64,000 nucleotides of DNA from Conoideocrella luteorostrata (GCA_032433595.1 JASWJB010000256.1:1-64000), one strand, 5' to 3'. Positions 1-13,239 are shown, counted from the stretch's first letter. The notes: a model not told the origin generated them from the sequence alone. Numbers and translations are program-made.

Positions 1-1759
1 AAAAAAAAGAAAAAAAAAAAGAAAGCCCTCCACAGAATTAACCAAGCTAAGCTGTTGGCCTTCTCTAATTTGCCTATCCATTTGGCCACTGTCTTGAACC
101 ATGCCGACAGGCGGTGCACGGAGCTTGGGAAGCCGGCAGCCAATTTCGCCAAGATGATGCCCACGACCACCAAGAGGTACACCAGCGATAACTCGAGATG
201 TGAGGTAGGCCGATAATGCCGTCATTTGCTCACATTATTATTGTGTCCAGACTTGCCCAGCGTCAAGTGCCCTGTGCACCCACGTGGAGGTACGACGACG
301 ATTGCTGGGTCTATCTTATTTGCGGTGGACCTTTGCAGCAAGTTTGCCAGGACGAGGAAGGACTCCTGCTTGGCGCAACATCCTTGGGGCCGCAGTTGCG
401 CAAAACATGTTGGAGGGAGCAGCTTGCCCACATGAAGTATTGCTGTCCCATGCAACCTGCAGGTAAATCTCCCTGCCAGGATAACCAATAGCTAATAAGG
501 CGCATGGATTTATCAGTTTGTGCCAGGTACTGTTTGGGTGGATAGGAGTCCTGATAAGAACATGCAGGCGAGGAGGTAACCTTGCCACGGTTCACACGGC
601 GGTTGAGCTATCCCATTGGCCGCAATGCCTTCATTCGTTCATTCACTGAGTAGTTACACACTTGCAGGAAATGGACATACTGTAGCAAACACTCAACATA
701 AGATGGCCTGCCTGCTCTGTGGATACTTTCCCTGGGGCCGCCATTCGCCATTTTCTGAAACCTGGTAACTTGCTAACTGTACGGAGTACTACCAGTAGAG
801 TTGGCTTTTGGAATCAGCATTGTCCAAGCTGCGAGGACCACTAAGACGGCGTTTTCAAACCTTGTGGCCTCGTATGCTGCCGTCACCTTTGGACACCGCG
901 ACCTATTGTACACACAAACGCACTTGCAATCAGGAAGTAAGTTCCGAGGTACCTACCCAGGTACGGTACACCGCTGGCCCTCGGGTACGTAACAGGGTAT
1001 TGTGAGTCAACCATTCTAATACAATTCAGAAGTCGTCCATTGACCAGTTAGTTGTTCTGTTGATGCCATGTTCCACACGCCCCCCGTGCAAGATGTCTGC
1101 CACTAGGCCCCTCGCCGCATTGCACTGTCGTCACATCGCTAAGCCAAGTGCCTGGTTCCGACAGTCTGGCTGGACAGCTTCGTATCTTGATGGTCTACCT
1201 AAGTACTCGGTACTCCTCCGTATCTGGTAAGGCTGTCGGATGGAAAGACAATACGTGGCCAGTGGATTGGTATTTATCATAGTGACGTGCGGATAGCTGG
1301 CTGAACGAGGGTTGCCACCGCCAGACATTTGGCTAGCCTGAACTAGACAAAAAAGTTGGTATTAATTACTCGGTACGTTTACGGGTTCTATTGTCGGCTG
1401 AAGGAGACATAGATGGAGGTGTTGTCGCTGCCCAGCCAGCCCAGCTAATGCCAACGTCCCAGCGTGTCCGGCCCTCCCACTCCACGGCCGCTCCAGTGCC
1501 GTTCCAGCGATGGCCGCCCCAGCAATGCCCCAGGGCCGGGCGGCCTGGCTACTTGTCCGCGCTCCGCTCTCCACTACCAAATCCAAAACGCTATCGACGC
1601 CTGAACACCCTAGTTGATTCGTAACCACAGCCTTTTCTCCTCCCGTTTTTCCTCTCTGCACCCTCGCCCTTCAACACCACACCCTCGTCCGAATCCTGCA
1701 TTTGCCGCGAATCGATCCTCCCACGCCGCTGCCCTGCCGCCGCGCCCAATGTTCTTCTC
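1..1759. other. Upstream non-coding stretch
   Basis: No convincing gene is visible. The first 25 bases are an A-rich tract with scattered G. Short open frames occur on both strands but none shows a recognisable domain or an intron-exon pattern. One copy of the TACGGAGTA word lies at 780-788. The last few hundred bases before 1760 are pyrimidine-rich and are probably the promoter and 5' leader of the kinase gene that follows. Confidence 0.5.
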
Positions 1760-4700
1760 ATGTCCAGTCCGAGTTCCCAGTCTGAAAATGCCGCACCCCC
1801 TGCACTGCTAAGTCGAGAGGCTTCCCTACCCGCCCGTGCTGTCCCAGATCTGGGGGTTACTCCCGCAGCCGCAGAGGTGTCTGGTCAACATGTCAGACTC
1901 AACCCACCCCCCAGCCACGACTATTCTTCCTTCCCGACACTGCCCATGCGCCCCAGTGATTCCGAAAAAAACACTGTCAAAGATGATATAAAGCCCCGTA
2001 GCGCCAGTCAACAAAACCAGAGACAGCTCGGCCCATCATTATTATCACAAGCGTTGGCATCCGCTCGAGGTATCCCTCAGACACCAAAGCACAACAACCA
2101 CGCAGCCAACGTCTCCCCAGCATACAACGACGTTGGCGGCAACAGCAAAAGGCCTCCCAAGGGTCAATCAAACGGTCATATTCATCATTCGGATCGAGAC
2201 AAAGAACCTGCGAATTCTATACCCTACACCGCAAGTCGGTCAATGCATGTGAAGAATGGAGAGCACCAAGCCTCCGTAGATCGCGATCCGGCTCCGACTA
2301 CCTCAACAATGGCAGCCCCAGCTATGATTCCGATAGCCTCTATTGGATTACTGCATCGAGATTCCGCCGCCCCATCACATCCATATCATCCTTCCGCTCT
2401 TACTCAAGCCAGAGAAATGCTCATGGAGCATCGCGACTTCCTCGACAGGGCCAGAGGCCGTGCCTCTACCTCTCTTGACCTCGACCGGTCGACTAGTGAC
2501 CTGTTTAAGTCAAGAGCTCTGTCGCTCTCTGCAAGCCCCGAAGAGTCTACTCTACCTGCCAAGACATCTTACCACTATAGCGAAGTATCGAAGTCGAATA
2601 ATACATCCGCCAGCGATTCATTGTTGGAAGCAGAACCTCATCTGTCGCAAATCCCAAACATGAGTCAAAAGATGACTACAAGCCCAGAGAAGACCGAGAA
2701 GGTCTGGTCCATTGGCTCTGTAGATGTTGAAGAGGAGGATGGTCAGGTTGAGAAATCCGTTGCCGAGGCCATGGCCGGTGTTGAGCCCAATGCCAGAAGC
2801 CGCAAAGCAAGTTACAGCCTCCGGTTCTTCAAAGAAGGTCTCCCAACAGAGGAAAAGCCCCGGCGCAAAGATACCAAGACAACGCCTCGGGATAAGTTAT
2901 CCCCTACATTGGAAGAAGGCGGCGTGTTGGACGCAGCCATCGCTGCCCAAACATCGGCCCGAGATGGGCAACGACCGGCACCGCGCCATGGAGATCCAAC
3001 TTCGTCCACTAGCGACTACTTCAACCTGGGGGCTCCTGCTGCAGCCGCTGGTGCTGACACGACGCCTGTGGCAATCGGCAAAAACCTCAAGCATGACAGC
3101 CATACCGCCATGGCAGAACCGATACCGCCACCAAGAGAAGTGGGGCCGGTCCCGATATATGAGGCCGATCGAGTGGAGGAGGGGCAACGGAAGTCAGCTG
3201 ATGCCCACCTTGTCGGAGATGAGCCGACTGGTGAAGGCATTAAACTCCGGGACTCAATATCTCACAGTGCTCATGATAATGTTAACTATTGTGTCGACGA
3301 AGATGTCAACGTTGATGTCGATACTGACGCTGACGGTGATGCCCAAGCCGGTACTGAAGATGCGGATGAGTCTAGTGAGGAGAAGATCTCGTCTGCAGTG
3401 TTCTTACCACACCAGGAGATGCCGGAAGCTCGAGCCCCATCGATCGATATAGCCAACTTGCCCCAAATACCACAACGGCCAAGATCGATTTCCCAAAGTA
3501 GTGCTCATCCGTGGCTTGTTAAGGCAGATGAACCCGAACCCGAACCTGAACTCCATGACGAGGATGATCATGTTCCTCCACCATTTAACCCATCCCACTC
3601 CCGGTCGCGTGAAAATCCTGTGCCGCAAAACTCGCAGCTTCTTCAGAAAGTGCCTGATGACGTTGTCATCGCGCATGAACCCGACGTGAAGAAACAGCCA
3701 ACTTCCAAGTCCAGCGCAATCGTGACACCCCATGAAGATCACGTTCACCACCACCAGCATCACTTGAGTCAGCCACTAGAAGCCATTGATTTAATTCCTT
3801 ATAAGCACCAAGTTGGCGGCCACACAACTCTGTGGCGATTCTCCCGCAGGGCGGTCTGTAAGCAACTTAATAACAGGGAAAATGAATTTTATGAGACAAT
3901 TGAGCGGTACCACCGCGATCTACTTCCATTTCTCCCTCGGTGAGTTTTTATGATGCGCTATTCGCTTCGATGGGGATGCACTCTCCAGGAACTTTCACGG
4001 ATTTCTCTTATTTGCGGGGAAGGGTAAACTAACTAAAGACTAACGTGTTTTGAACAGGTATATTGGCGTACTCAATGTGACGTTTCAAAAGCAACCTCGC
4101 AGGAAGAGCACAATGAGAAAGGACGAAAATTCCGCGGCCGAACGAAAAAACGTTGTGGAAGATGTTACTGATGCACCGAGCATTTTAAATGGCGACGAGC
4201 AGGAAACTCTCGACACTCCCGCTACCGAATCCATCGAGCCCACGCCGACCAGGATGATAAGTCAGTCGTTAGCAAATGCCGCCTTGCGTATACCAACGGT
4301 GACGTTTGATGACAACAAACATATTCTTCCACGAAACCTTCTCCAGCCAACGCCGCCACCTGAATTCTACCGTCGTCGCAGTACCTCCGCTGCCAAATTA
4401 TATGAGAGTGTATCCAAGCCCACTGCTCCCCGCCCACATCTAGATGAAAGGCCAAATAGTTGGGGCGCAACGACAATCAACAAGCGCCTTCGAAATGAGG
4501 TATTTAATGATGCATTCTTGAAGCAACCAGTTGAGGTGCAGAGGCATCGAAGACCTCACCAACGTGCCGTGCCTCGACCCATTTTGCAACGACTTCTGAG
4601 ACCGACTAGTTCTGATCCAAATCTTGCCGTGAACGTCGCCGGCTCAGATAATCATGATGAGGAAAATGTCGAATTCGCCATCAAGGTCGAGACGCCTCCA

Positions 4701-6026
4701 CCACACATTCAAGATCATGGGCAAACTCAAAGCGATCTTGCTATAGAACCAACCTTTCTAAAGGTAGACCAGCCAGACGACACCGCTGCGTCATCTATGA
4801 AAGACATTACTGGAACTAGCGCTCCAGAGCCCGAGATATTGAAGGCCATTCTGAACACAGGTAGGAGGAGACGAAGGTACTCGGCAGGTGGGCTTCGACG
4901 TCGCCCAGAGGAGGTACAAGAATCCCGCGGCAACTTGAAATATTTTGAGGAAGCGGATGATGCAGACTATAAGAATGGCAATGATGTTTCTGCGACGAAA
5001 TCACCCCAAGATGGTGGGGATGCCGCAGGCAACAAGCACACCGGACTGAAAGACGTGCCAGATCAGCAGCAAACAAGGGTCGCTCCAGCTGTAGTGGACG
5101 TATCACAATCCATCGCCAACTCGGCGGCAGCATCCGCTTTACCAAGCCCAACAGCAGAATTTGAGAAAATTCCCCGACCTATCAACCCGAAAGAAGCAAA
5201 AACACAAGGTGATCGTGTGGAATACTTCTTGTTGATGGAAGATTTGACTGCCGGTATGAAGCGGCCTTGCATGATGGATCTTAAAATGGGCACTCGTCAA
5301 TATGGTGTGGACGCTACTCCCAAGAAACAAAAATCACAAACGGAAAAGTGCAGGACCACTACTTCGGCAGAGTTGGGCGTGCGAATTTGTGGGTTGCAGG
5401 TCTGGAATGTGAAGTCACAGTCGTATGAGTTTCAGGACAAGTATTTCGGCAGAAAGGTGAAGGCTGGGGCAGAGTTTCAAGACGCGCTGCAGAGATTTCT
5501 GTATAATGGCGTCGAATTGAACAGCATTCTCCGACATATTCCTGTCGTCTTGAAGAAGTTGGCGCAGCTTGAGCAAATCATCTGTGAGCTTCGCGGCTAC
5601 CGATTTTATGCTGCTAGCCTTTTGATGTTTTACGATGGCGACAATTCTGACGAGGGAGGCTATGAAACCATGTACGATTCGACTACTGACGTTGCCACTG
5701 ATACCGAAGAAACCACTCGTCGGCGGCGTAAGAACCCACGAGAAATCGATTTCAAGATGGCCGACTTTGCCAACAGTCTTACCCCACTGGATGACATTTC
5801 AGACAAGCCCTGTCCCCCACAACATCCACATGAGCCAGATACTGGTTTCCTAAAGGGGCTAAAAAGCCTCCGTCATTACTTCTTGCAGATTCAAGCGGAC
5901 GTTAGATCGGAGCTCGATCTTGGTCCTCGTGGCACGCGGACTAACCGTCGACGGACGACCAGGCACATGGACGAGTTCCGATCCGATTTTGAAGACGATC
6001 TGGACAGTGGTGCACTGAGTCTATAA
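1760..6026 (+). CDS. kcs1: Inositol hexakisphosphate kinase (Kcs1-like)
   Basis: Two exons, 1760-3939 and 4058-6026, give 1382 residues; the intron starts GTGAGT and has a CTAAC branch point. The enzyme family adds pyrophosphate to inositol phosphates (IP6 to IP7), signalling phosphate and energy status in the cytosol and nucleus. The diagnostic inositol polyphosphate kinase motif PxxxDxKxG is present as PCMMDLKMG at residues 1130-1138. A kinase entry segment (VEYFLLMEDLT) lies just before it, an SLLMFYDGD segment near 1247, and the late metal-binding IDF near 1290. The domain begins near residue 680 (PYKHQVGGH) and is interrupted by a 350-residue low-complexity insert, as in other fungal Kcs1 proteins. 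The first 650 residues are disordered, rich in Ser/Pro, with an Asp/Glu/Val tract near 515-545. Start chosen at the first ATG of the open frame. Confidence 0.93.
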
Positions 6027-7193
6027 TAGCCGACCTGTTGCCTTGAATACTGCTCTTTGCTTTTATGCGACATATGTATTGTTGAGGATACCACTTGTCT
6101 TTTCTAGCATGAGACTGTCCGCACTTTTAAGTTATGGCCTGGTTAGCCACTTTGTTGATCGGTGGCCGTTGTGCGGCATGGACTTCATTTCTTGATTTTC
6201 AGCTGGTCTTTAATGTTTCAAGATGGATAATCGAGCAGACCACTGGTTTTCTGTTACGACGAGCTCTCAAGATACCGTTTCCCCATGTTCTGCATCGTGC
6301 TTGTCGTACTTCTTGCAGGCCCATTAGAGTCCAATCACGTTGTTATGAAATGGGTATGGGCTATTTTTTTTTCTTTTTCTTCTTTTCTCTGTTGCAAAAT
6401 GTGTTTTGGACCGGGAACTGGTTTTTTAGGTTGCTCGCGGCGTTTGAGGAAATATGATACGGAACTAGAATGACGAACAATGGATGGCATATTTATGGGG
6501 TGTTTATAGCAAGTGCAGGACTGGATATCCTCTGGTACTTTCTGTTCTAGTCTGCCATCGGGAGTGAATTGAGCGGATTCATTGGGTCAAGGAACGACGA
6601 TTATAGACGGTGCTAGAGAAAACTACCAATAGACAGGTGCAGACCACAGCCGCGAATTGCGGGTGAAACAGCGTCAAAAAGCCAATACTCGAATTGAGCT
6701 ACTGCTGTTGAATCACGACAGCGTCGTATAATGCTAGACGTGCTGCCATGTATCCTGCGCTGCGCGTCTAACATGTGGATGTGAACGTGCATGGTTGAGT
6801 TCGCTACCAGTTGCATGATCGTACGCATCGTAAAATTTCCAATGGATTAGACGAGGGAGATGAGGGAGACGGTTCTTCTATTGTTTTTGCTTTTATTTCT
6901 ATTTTATACGAATTTTTCAATGAGATAGCTAACTTATTTCTAATCTATGCCACCTGGTTTTTACAAGGCAATGCGGCTGGCGGGGCGTCTGAATCTACAG
7001 TCGTCGTTTCATGTTGACTTTATGTAGGTTGGACTTTGTTCTTACACCTGGTAGCTTCCGTTATAGCGCGCATTGTCAACACCATTCATTACATGCTTAA
7101 CAACCATTTAGCCCACTTCCTCTCATGCAGCCACCTTCAATTTTGTGACACCCACGATCAGTCACTCAGCTACCTCCTCCTACTCCTCATATC
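6027..7193. other. Intergenic, no gene seen
   Basis: Between the kinase stop and the next start. It contains a T-rich tract near 6365-6390 and AT-rich stretches around 6890-6960. No open frame shows family features. The last 100 bases are a CT-rich leader typical of fungal promoters. Confidence 0.5.
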
Positions 7194-8820
7194 ATGGGCG
7201 GCATCATTTCTACCATCCAAGACACCTTCAGCACCATCTGCGATATCATCTCCCTCCTCTTAGCCCTGAACACTAAATACAAGGCCCTCGCTGACCGCGT
7301 TGCCTCCTCCCCCAGCCTCCCGGTCCCCAACCCCACCTCGTCATATTGGCTCGACGATCCTCCATTCCCAGAACTCGTCAATGTACACAATGATATCCCT
7401 GCCATCGCTGACATCGTTATCATTGGCAGTGGCATCACCGCAGCTGCTGCTGCCAGAGCAATACTGGAATTAACTGCCGGTTCAATTCCACAGCCTCGTC
7501 TAGTCGTACTCGAAGCAAGACAGCTATGTAGTGGCGCCACGGGTCGAAATGGCGGCCATACCAAGACCTCGCCTTACGAAGTGTACAGTATGATGAAGAA
7601 ACACTTGGGTAAGGAGAGAGCCGTAGAGATTGTAAGGTTTCAAATGAGACACTTGGAGCTGTTGCTGGAGATGGGTAAGAGATTTCCTCTTGGTGAGGTG
7701 AGAGAGGTTGAGACGGTAGACTTATTCTTGGACGAAGAGAAGTGGAAGAAGGCAGCCACAGATGTCGGTGAGTTAAGAGGTTTGATGGAAGAGTTCAAGG
7801 CCAAGATTTGGGAGATAGAAGAGGCGGCGACGATGGTAAGCTTACCTTTAGGGTTTAGCTCACTGGCATGCTTAATACTAATTTCTCTGGCAGTTTGATG
7901 TGAACGAGCACGTAAAAGGTGCTATATCCTACCAAGCAGGTGCCTTGTGGCCTTATCGTCTCATTACTAGCATCTGGGATGACTTGCTTCGGACTTATCC
8001 AAATTTATCCATCGCTACACACATGCCCGTCGAAAGTGTAGCAGCATCACCGTCACAATCTCACCATTACGAGGTTAAGTTCCCCGAAGGGGTTATTCAA
8101 ACTAGACATGTTCTTCATGCTACCAACGGATTTGCCGCGAAGCTCGTACCCTCGTTGAAAAGCAGCTTGACAGGAGCCATAGGGCACATGACTGCTCAGA
8201 AGCCAGGAAATGACTTCCCCAAATACGACGGGAGTCGCTCATGGTCTGTGATATATAACCCTGGGTTCGAATACATTACTCAACGACCCAATGAAAAAGG
8301 TGGAGGCGATTTAATGATTGGTGGAGGTTTCTTCCGAAGTAAAGATCAGGGCTTAGATCAAGTCGGTATATGGGATGACGGCAAGGTTGATACCTTACCA
8401 CTGATGCACATTCGTGGGTGTATGCAGAGTGTGTTCGAGCCTAATTGGGGACTGGGAGGGGGTCTGATAAAGGCCTGGACGGGCATATTGGGCGTTACAG
8501 GGGATTTTATGCCTTTGGTGGGGAGGATACCGGAGAAGGGCAACGAGGAGAGAGGGGACGGGGAGGGTCGGGGTCTGGATCAGTTGGCCCGACCTGGGCA
8601 GTGGATAGCGGCCGGGTATTGTGGTGAGGGGATGGTGTGGGCTTGGTTATGCGGTACTGCGGTTGGCATCATGATTGCCGGAAAGGAAGAGGAGGACTTG
8701 GATGAAGCAGTGGGAAGGCCGGGGGGGTTATTGGCGGATTGGTTTCCTGGTGTGCTGGGCGTGAACGATGGGAGGTTGAAGAGGGCAAATCTGAAGAATT
8801 TAGCCAGAGTTGTAGAATAA
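7194..8820 (+). CDS. FAD-dependent oxidoreductase (DAO family)
   Basis: Exons 7194-7835 and 7894-8820 make 522 residues; the 58-base intron is GTAAGC...GGCAG. The protein has the dinucleotide-binding fold of the D-amino-acid-oxidase-like family: IIGSGITAAAAA at residues 76-87, the acidic residue ending strand 2 (VLEA, 105-108) and the flavin-contacting GATGRNGGH at 114-122. The C-terminal part carries the second flavin region (a GYCGEGMVWAW run) expected of the family. The N-terminal 60 residues include a hydrophobic stretch (15-26) that may be an anchor or simply helical. Family members oxidise amines or amino acids using FAD and oxygen; the actual substrate cannot be read from sequence. It stands alone, with no linked pathway genes. 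Confidence 0.88.
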
Positions 8821-9309
8821 TGCGCGCAGTGCCATATTATAAACCAAATAATGCATGAGATATATGCGTGCCCAGGCAATTAAGGGTGGAGCATAGTGAG
8901 CTGCAAAGCAAGTATAAGGTCCTGTGACATCTGGCGTCAAGTGTAAAATGTAAAGTGAACCAAAGCTGACTTTGCAAACGCTGGAACCTGCCTGCAACTT
9001 TACCCGCCAGTTACATTCGCATTTCACTGCGAATCCGTAGCACATCAAATCCTTTCTACAGGCGATAAAGGTGCTTGAACTCACTATTTATTGGGAGGTT
9101 TGGTGGCCACCACCCGATAAACTTTTTTTCGTCAGCCTAGGATCGCTTTCCTGAGCACGGTTCACAAATGGGCGACCATACACGAATAGACTCCTGGCGT
9201 CACTCCGTCCCGAGCCGCCTTGAAAGAGAAGATCCTTTCGAAAACGACGGTTTTGAGGAACGTTGCTCAACCAGACTGGTCAGATGCTGCCTCTCACTAC
9301 ATATAGACA
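8821..9309. other. Intergenic, no gene seen
   Basis: Short spacer between the oxidoreductase and the Rho relic. No domain-bearing frame, RNA gene or repeat was recognised. Confidence 0.45.
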
Positions 9310-10499
9310 ATGACTAATGTGTACTAGAGCTTCCGGAAAGATACCAGTCCGTCCATAAAGCGGCCTTCCACGCGTTTGGCATTCCTTCGCCCCGGAGTTA
9401 CTTCGTTTCGAAAACCGTCAGACAGTGATCCCCATGCTATTAGAAACACTGCTCGTTCTGCGCAGAGACTTAATCCTCTTGCTACGCCACCAGCTCAATC
9501 TATCGAACGACCTGATACATCTTTAGCATTGCCATCACGAAACAAAAAGCGGAAGCTAGGCCGCTTCCTGTCACTGTTCAGCCGCAACAGTGAGCGTAGT
9601 CTATCCCCACCTCCGTTTCCGAGATCTTTGCCAGTAGAGCTGAAGTTTTTGTTTGTGGGGGATCGGTCTTCCGGCCAGACTGCCTTGCTATAGTACTTCC
9701 CCTTGCCTAAACCCTGATGCCATACCCAGCTAACTTGCATAGTCACGCCAAATTCGGCTACTTTCCAGATGTCAGTTACTCTCCCCTAATTGTTCCAGTA
9801 GCGCCAGCTAATGTTAGGCACAGACAGAAGCAATCCCTCGAACTCCATACGAAACATACACGCTTGACAGACCGCACCTGCCTGCCCAGATCGAGTTATA
9901 GGATACCTCGGGCACGGTCGACATGAAAACCATTGCTAGACTATCTTACATGACCTGGGATGCAGTGTTTTTGTGCTTTGATGTGAAAGAGAAGATGGGC
10001 ATGTTCAAAGTCCTACTATGGGTATGTGAGTATCTGTGCTGGTTAGTCTGGCTTGTCGCTGATGCAGACGGAAGTGGGAACAAGCTACAAATCAGGGATT
10101 CTATAGAGATACCCCCCCCTTGGTATATTTGCTAGGCATGAAGAAAGACTTGAGGTTGGAGTGCTCCTTTGAAGACCATAGACGGGCTATGCGAGGGGGG
10201 TCGAGCTTCGGGTCGCCGAGTTGCTGTGTTAATCCAAGTGATGTATGAATGGCTTCCGACATGGCAATTCTTCTTATTTAAAGGCTACATGAACTTGATT
10301 TGCTGATTTTTAGCAGGCAGACTGGCATGCAAAACGAATTGGGGCAGAACGGTACTTGGAGTGCTCTGCGTTAAGCGGTGAAGGGGTTGAATCGCTGTTT
10401 GAGGAAGTAGGGAGGAAGGCAGTTCGGAGAGCTACAGGTTATGTGGAAGGAGGGCTGCAGGAGAAGAAGGCTGCGAGAAGAAAACTGGTCTTGGGGTAA
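9310..10499 (+). pseudogene. Rho-type small GTPase, decayed
   Basis: The coding pattern can be followed through exons roughly 9310-9692, 9743-9770, 9824-10029, 10068-10245 and from about 10318 to the TAA at 10497-10499. Recognisable landmarks in order are the P-loop strand (KFLFVGDRSSGQTALL), a switch I region (FGYFPD then PYETYT), PAQIEL followed by DTSG, SYMTWDAVFLCFDVKEKMG, PLVYLLGMKKDLR and GAERYLECSALSGEGVESLFEEV. Three faults stand out. The only in-frame upstream ATG (9310) is followed by TAG at 9325. The conserved Trp before DTSG is a TAG at 9899-9901. The reading frame changes near 10020-10070 and could only be repaired by an implausibly short 38-base intron. The P-loop also has Gln where GKT is usual. 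Other intron borders look intact, so decay is probably recent. It could be a lineage-specific Rho paralogue; the exact subfamily is uncertain. Confidence 0.78.
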
Positions 10500-11029
10500 G
10501 GAAGATTGCGGAAATTTTGAATTGCTGTTGCTGGAGTAGCTGGATATTTGCAAGGAGGGCGACAAGCGAAGAGAGAAAACGCCCTCATCTGCCCTTTTGT
10601 ACGTAGATTTGAAGTAACATGAAGAAACTTCTATGACCTGGACCTTTTTTCTTTTTAGTATGAATGACGAATATGGCTTTGCGACGTATAAACACCTTGA
10701 CGAGCCCGTCGGACTTGGAATGCCTACCCTGGAGCAGAAATTCTGGACACCTCCCCTCTAGCAACTGGACAGATGGATCAAACACTTCGCAAGGGCATTA
10801 GTAGGCAATTACCTATGCAGATTCACATCTACCTTGCATGAAAAGCCATGCAAACAGTCCTATAGGATCCTTGAATCACAAATTTCATCACTACAGGACT
10901 CATGACACCCTGAGAGCTGTTGATTCAGTCATGAATTTAACACAGGATTGCCTTTGACATAGTTACTTCCGGCTCATTCTTCTACCACCGTCCCCGAACT
11001 CCAACTCATTTCATTCACAAGCCACAAAA
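10500..11029. other. Promoter region of ALG14
   Basis: No gene seen. A CT-rich and CA-rich stretch precedes the ATG at 11030, typical of a fungal core promoter and leader. Confidence 0.4.
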
Positions 11030-11946
11030 ATGATAACCACCGCCGCCGCTCTAACTGCCATTCTCGTAATCACAGCCTTTATCGGCAGCTTTGTCGCTGT
11101 GGTTGCCCACTTCGTCCGGTCCTGGACCAGCATCATCCTCACACTATTCGCCGGCTTCATCAGCGCCAGCATCTACATCACAGTAAGGACAGCACGCCTC
11201 CCTCAATCCCGTACATGTACCATCTGATACTTCATTAGACGCGCCACATCCAAGTCAGCCATGCTCGCCGCGCAGCATCCTGGCCAAGGCCGCCATTCAA
11301 ACCAAAGAATTCTACGCAATCAGAGCATGAGTACTACCTCTTTGTCCTCGGGTCGGGCGGCCACACCAAAGAAATGCTCATGATGATGGATGATGGGTGT
11401 CCCGATCATTTGTGCAACTCCCACCGGAGATACCTCATCTCCGGCGGGGACAGAATGTCCGAGAACCACCTCGAGGATTATGAAGCTGAGCTGAAGGCAA
11501 CATCTGCCAACCTTGGCACCTATGACAAGCATACTGTCACGCGAGCTCGCCGCGTCCATCAACCGCTGTGGTCCACCCCCTGGACAAGCCTTTTAAGCAT
11601 TATTGACATTTTACCGGTACTGCTGTCTCCGCCGAGAAACGAAGTTGGCCGAGCTTTGAGATTCCCCAGTATCATCTATTCCAACGGTCCTGCGACTGGT
11701 TTCTTTGTTGCTTTGGCAGTGCATTTTTTGAAAGTACTGGGTGTAGTGCCGGATGATAAAATGAAGTTTGTGTATATTGAGTCGTGGGCGAGAATTACAA
11801 CGCTTAGCTGGACGGGTAAGTTGCTGTACTATACGGGGATTGCGGACGCCTTTTACGTGCAGCATGGAAATGTCGCTGCTCGGTATGAGGTGCCTAACGC
11901 TGGGGAGATGGTGCTTAACTCACGAAGGGCCGAACCAATCACGTAG
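11030..11946 (+). CDS. alg14: UDP-GlcNAc transferase subunit Alg14
   Basis: Exons 11030-11182 and 11239-11946, 286 residues; the intron is GTAAGG...CATTAG, 56 bases, in phase 0. Alg14 is the ER membrane anchor that recruits the catalytic subunit Alg13 and makes the second step of the lipid-linked oligosaccharide for N-glycosylation, adding GlcNAc to dolichol-PP-GlcNAc. Visible family features are an N-terminal membrane segment (about residues 5-50), the GSGGHTKEML motif in exon 2, SIIYSNGPATG, FVYIESWARI and the C-terminal FYVQHG. Length is close to other fungal Alg14 proteins. The 3' end lies 94 bases from the end of the convergent RSM25 gene. Its Alg13 partner is not in this window. Confidence 0.93.
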
Positions 11947-12040
11947 AATGCGGCCTCTGTTGAATACAATTTGTCTGTCATTAAGAAATATATAATGTAC
12001 ATGGTATATGTTCTATCTCATTGCTTGTGATGTACAAATA

Positions 12041-12817
12041 TTACGGAACCGCTGCAGTGGGCGTCGCTTCCGCATCCTCTTCCGCCCCAAACGTCTCGAT
12101 TTCTGAATTAGACCTCGCCTCCCTATTTGCTGTCTGCTTCCCAGCCCAAGTCTTCCAATTCTCAAATTCCTGATCCTCGAGCTGCATGCCCACATCGAGT
12201 CGTGACTTGCCAAAGTACGCACCAACGTGTTTTGCCTCCTCCAGCGTGACTCTCTTCTCGACTTCTTCTTCATGACGCAGTCTGTAGAACTCTCTGCGGG
12301 CCGTGTCATAGGCTTTTCGTTTGCTCATATTCTCGTTCTCCATGAGGTGTAATTGGCGTTGAACGACGCTGTGCGACTTGAGTTAATCTCTGAACTTGCG
12401 GTCTGATAGTTTCTGCGGGTGACCCAGGTTTCCTTACCATTCACCCGTGAGAGGAATACCCGGCTGTCTCAACCCTTTACTCCAGTCACAGCGCTGGTAG
12501 TCTTTTCCGTCCAGCTCGAGAATGACCCGCGGCCGGGCCAATTCCCAGGGGTGGTCTTTGTAGAAGCTCGTTCGGATGGCGTCTTCGGGATAACTGATGC
12601 TCTGAGGGCGGTAGAGCTTCTTGGGCTTCTTGGCTTTAGGATTGGGCATGCGGTGGCGGGGGGTGACTGTACGGACGAGCGATTCAGCAGGCGGGACGGA
12701 GTTCATGACTTGGTACCAAGGCGGTTGAGCGGCTGTGTGACCAGCGAGCATTTGGTGGTTGAGTTCTTGGGAGACGGCTTGGAAGACCCGTGCGGGACGG
12801 ATTTGTCGGCCGCCCAT
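12041..12817 (-). CDS. rsm25: Mitochondrial small ribosomal subunit protein Rsm25 (mS23)
   Basis: Minus strand, exons 12817-12438 and 12368-12041, 235 residues. The intron is GTAAGG...GCACAG and the join restores GECVVQRQLHLM across the splice. Family features are the N-terminal RQIRPARVFQAV, PPWYQVM, the strongly conserved DHPWELARPRVILE, DWSKGLRQPG and the helical C-terminal part with REFYRLRHEEEVE, GAYFGKSRLDVGMQLED and FENWKTWA. The protein is a structural component of the 37S mitochondrial ribosomal subunit. The start was set at the ATG before GGRQIRPAR; an upstream in-frame ATG at 12842-12844 would add nine residues. It is divergent from the PPR gene. Confidence 0.92.
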
Positions 12818-13239
12818 GCTGACAAATGTTTCTGGGGCCTTCAATTGTACGCAAGGTGGCTCTCGATATCAATTGGTGGTTGTTAGTTTGGATTGTTACC
12901 ACGGGCGTGGATGTCGTCGCATCGTCGGCTTGAATGAAGGTGAATGTGGAAATTTTGGGAGTCGGCAAATCGTATGGCCGATGCAAGTCAGTGGTGACGG
13001 CCTGGGAGTACAGGGGGCCTGGCATGGTCTGGGTTGGGAGCCGTGCTGGGCGTGGGCGTGCGACATTGAACCTGAGCATTCAAGCTAGCCAAAATTTATG
13101 CTGCTAAAGAGTTCCACCTTCAAATCCGTTGCCATCAACCGCCTTGCCGCTCCCTCTATCTAGCAACCGCATTTTCTGCTCTGGCTTTACTTGACTGCAT
13201 TTTGCAATCATTTGGGCATGCCATGATGAGGACGAACCC
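12818..13239. promoter_or_regulatory. Divergent intergenic region, RSM25 / PPR gene
   Basis: About 420 bases separate the two start codons. Both genes appear to act in mitochondrial gene expression, so shared control is plausible but is only an inference. No known operator-like motif was identified. Confidence 0.4.
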
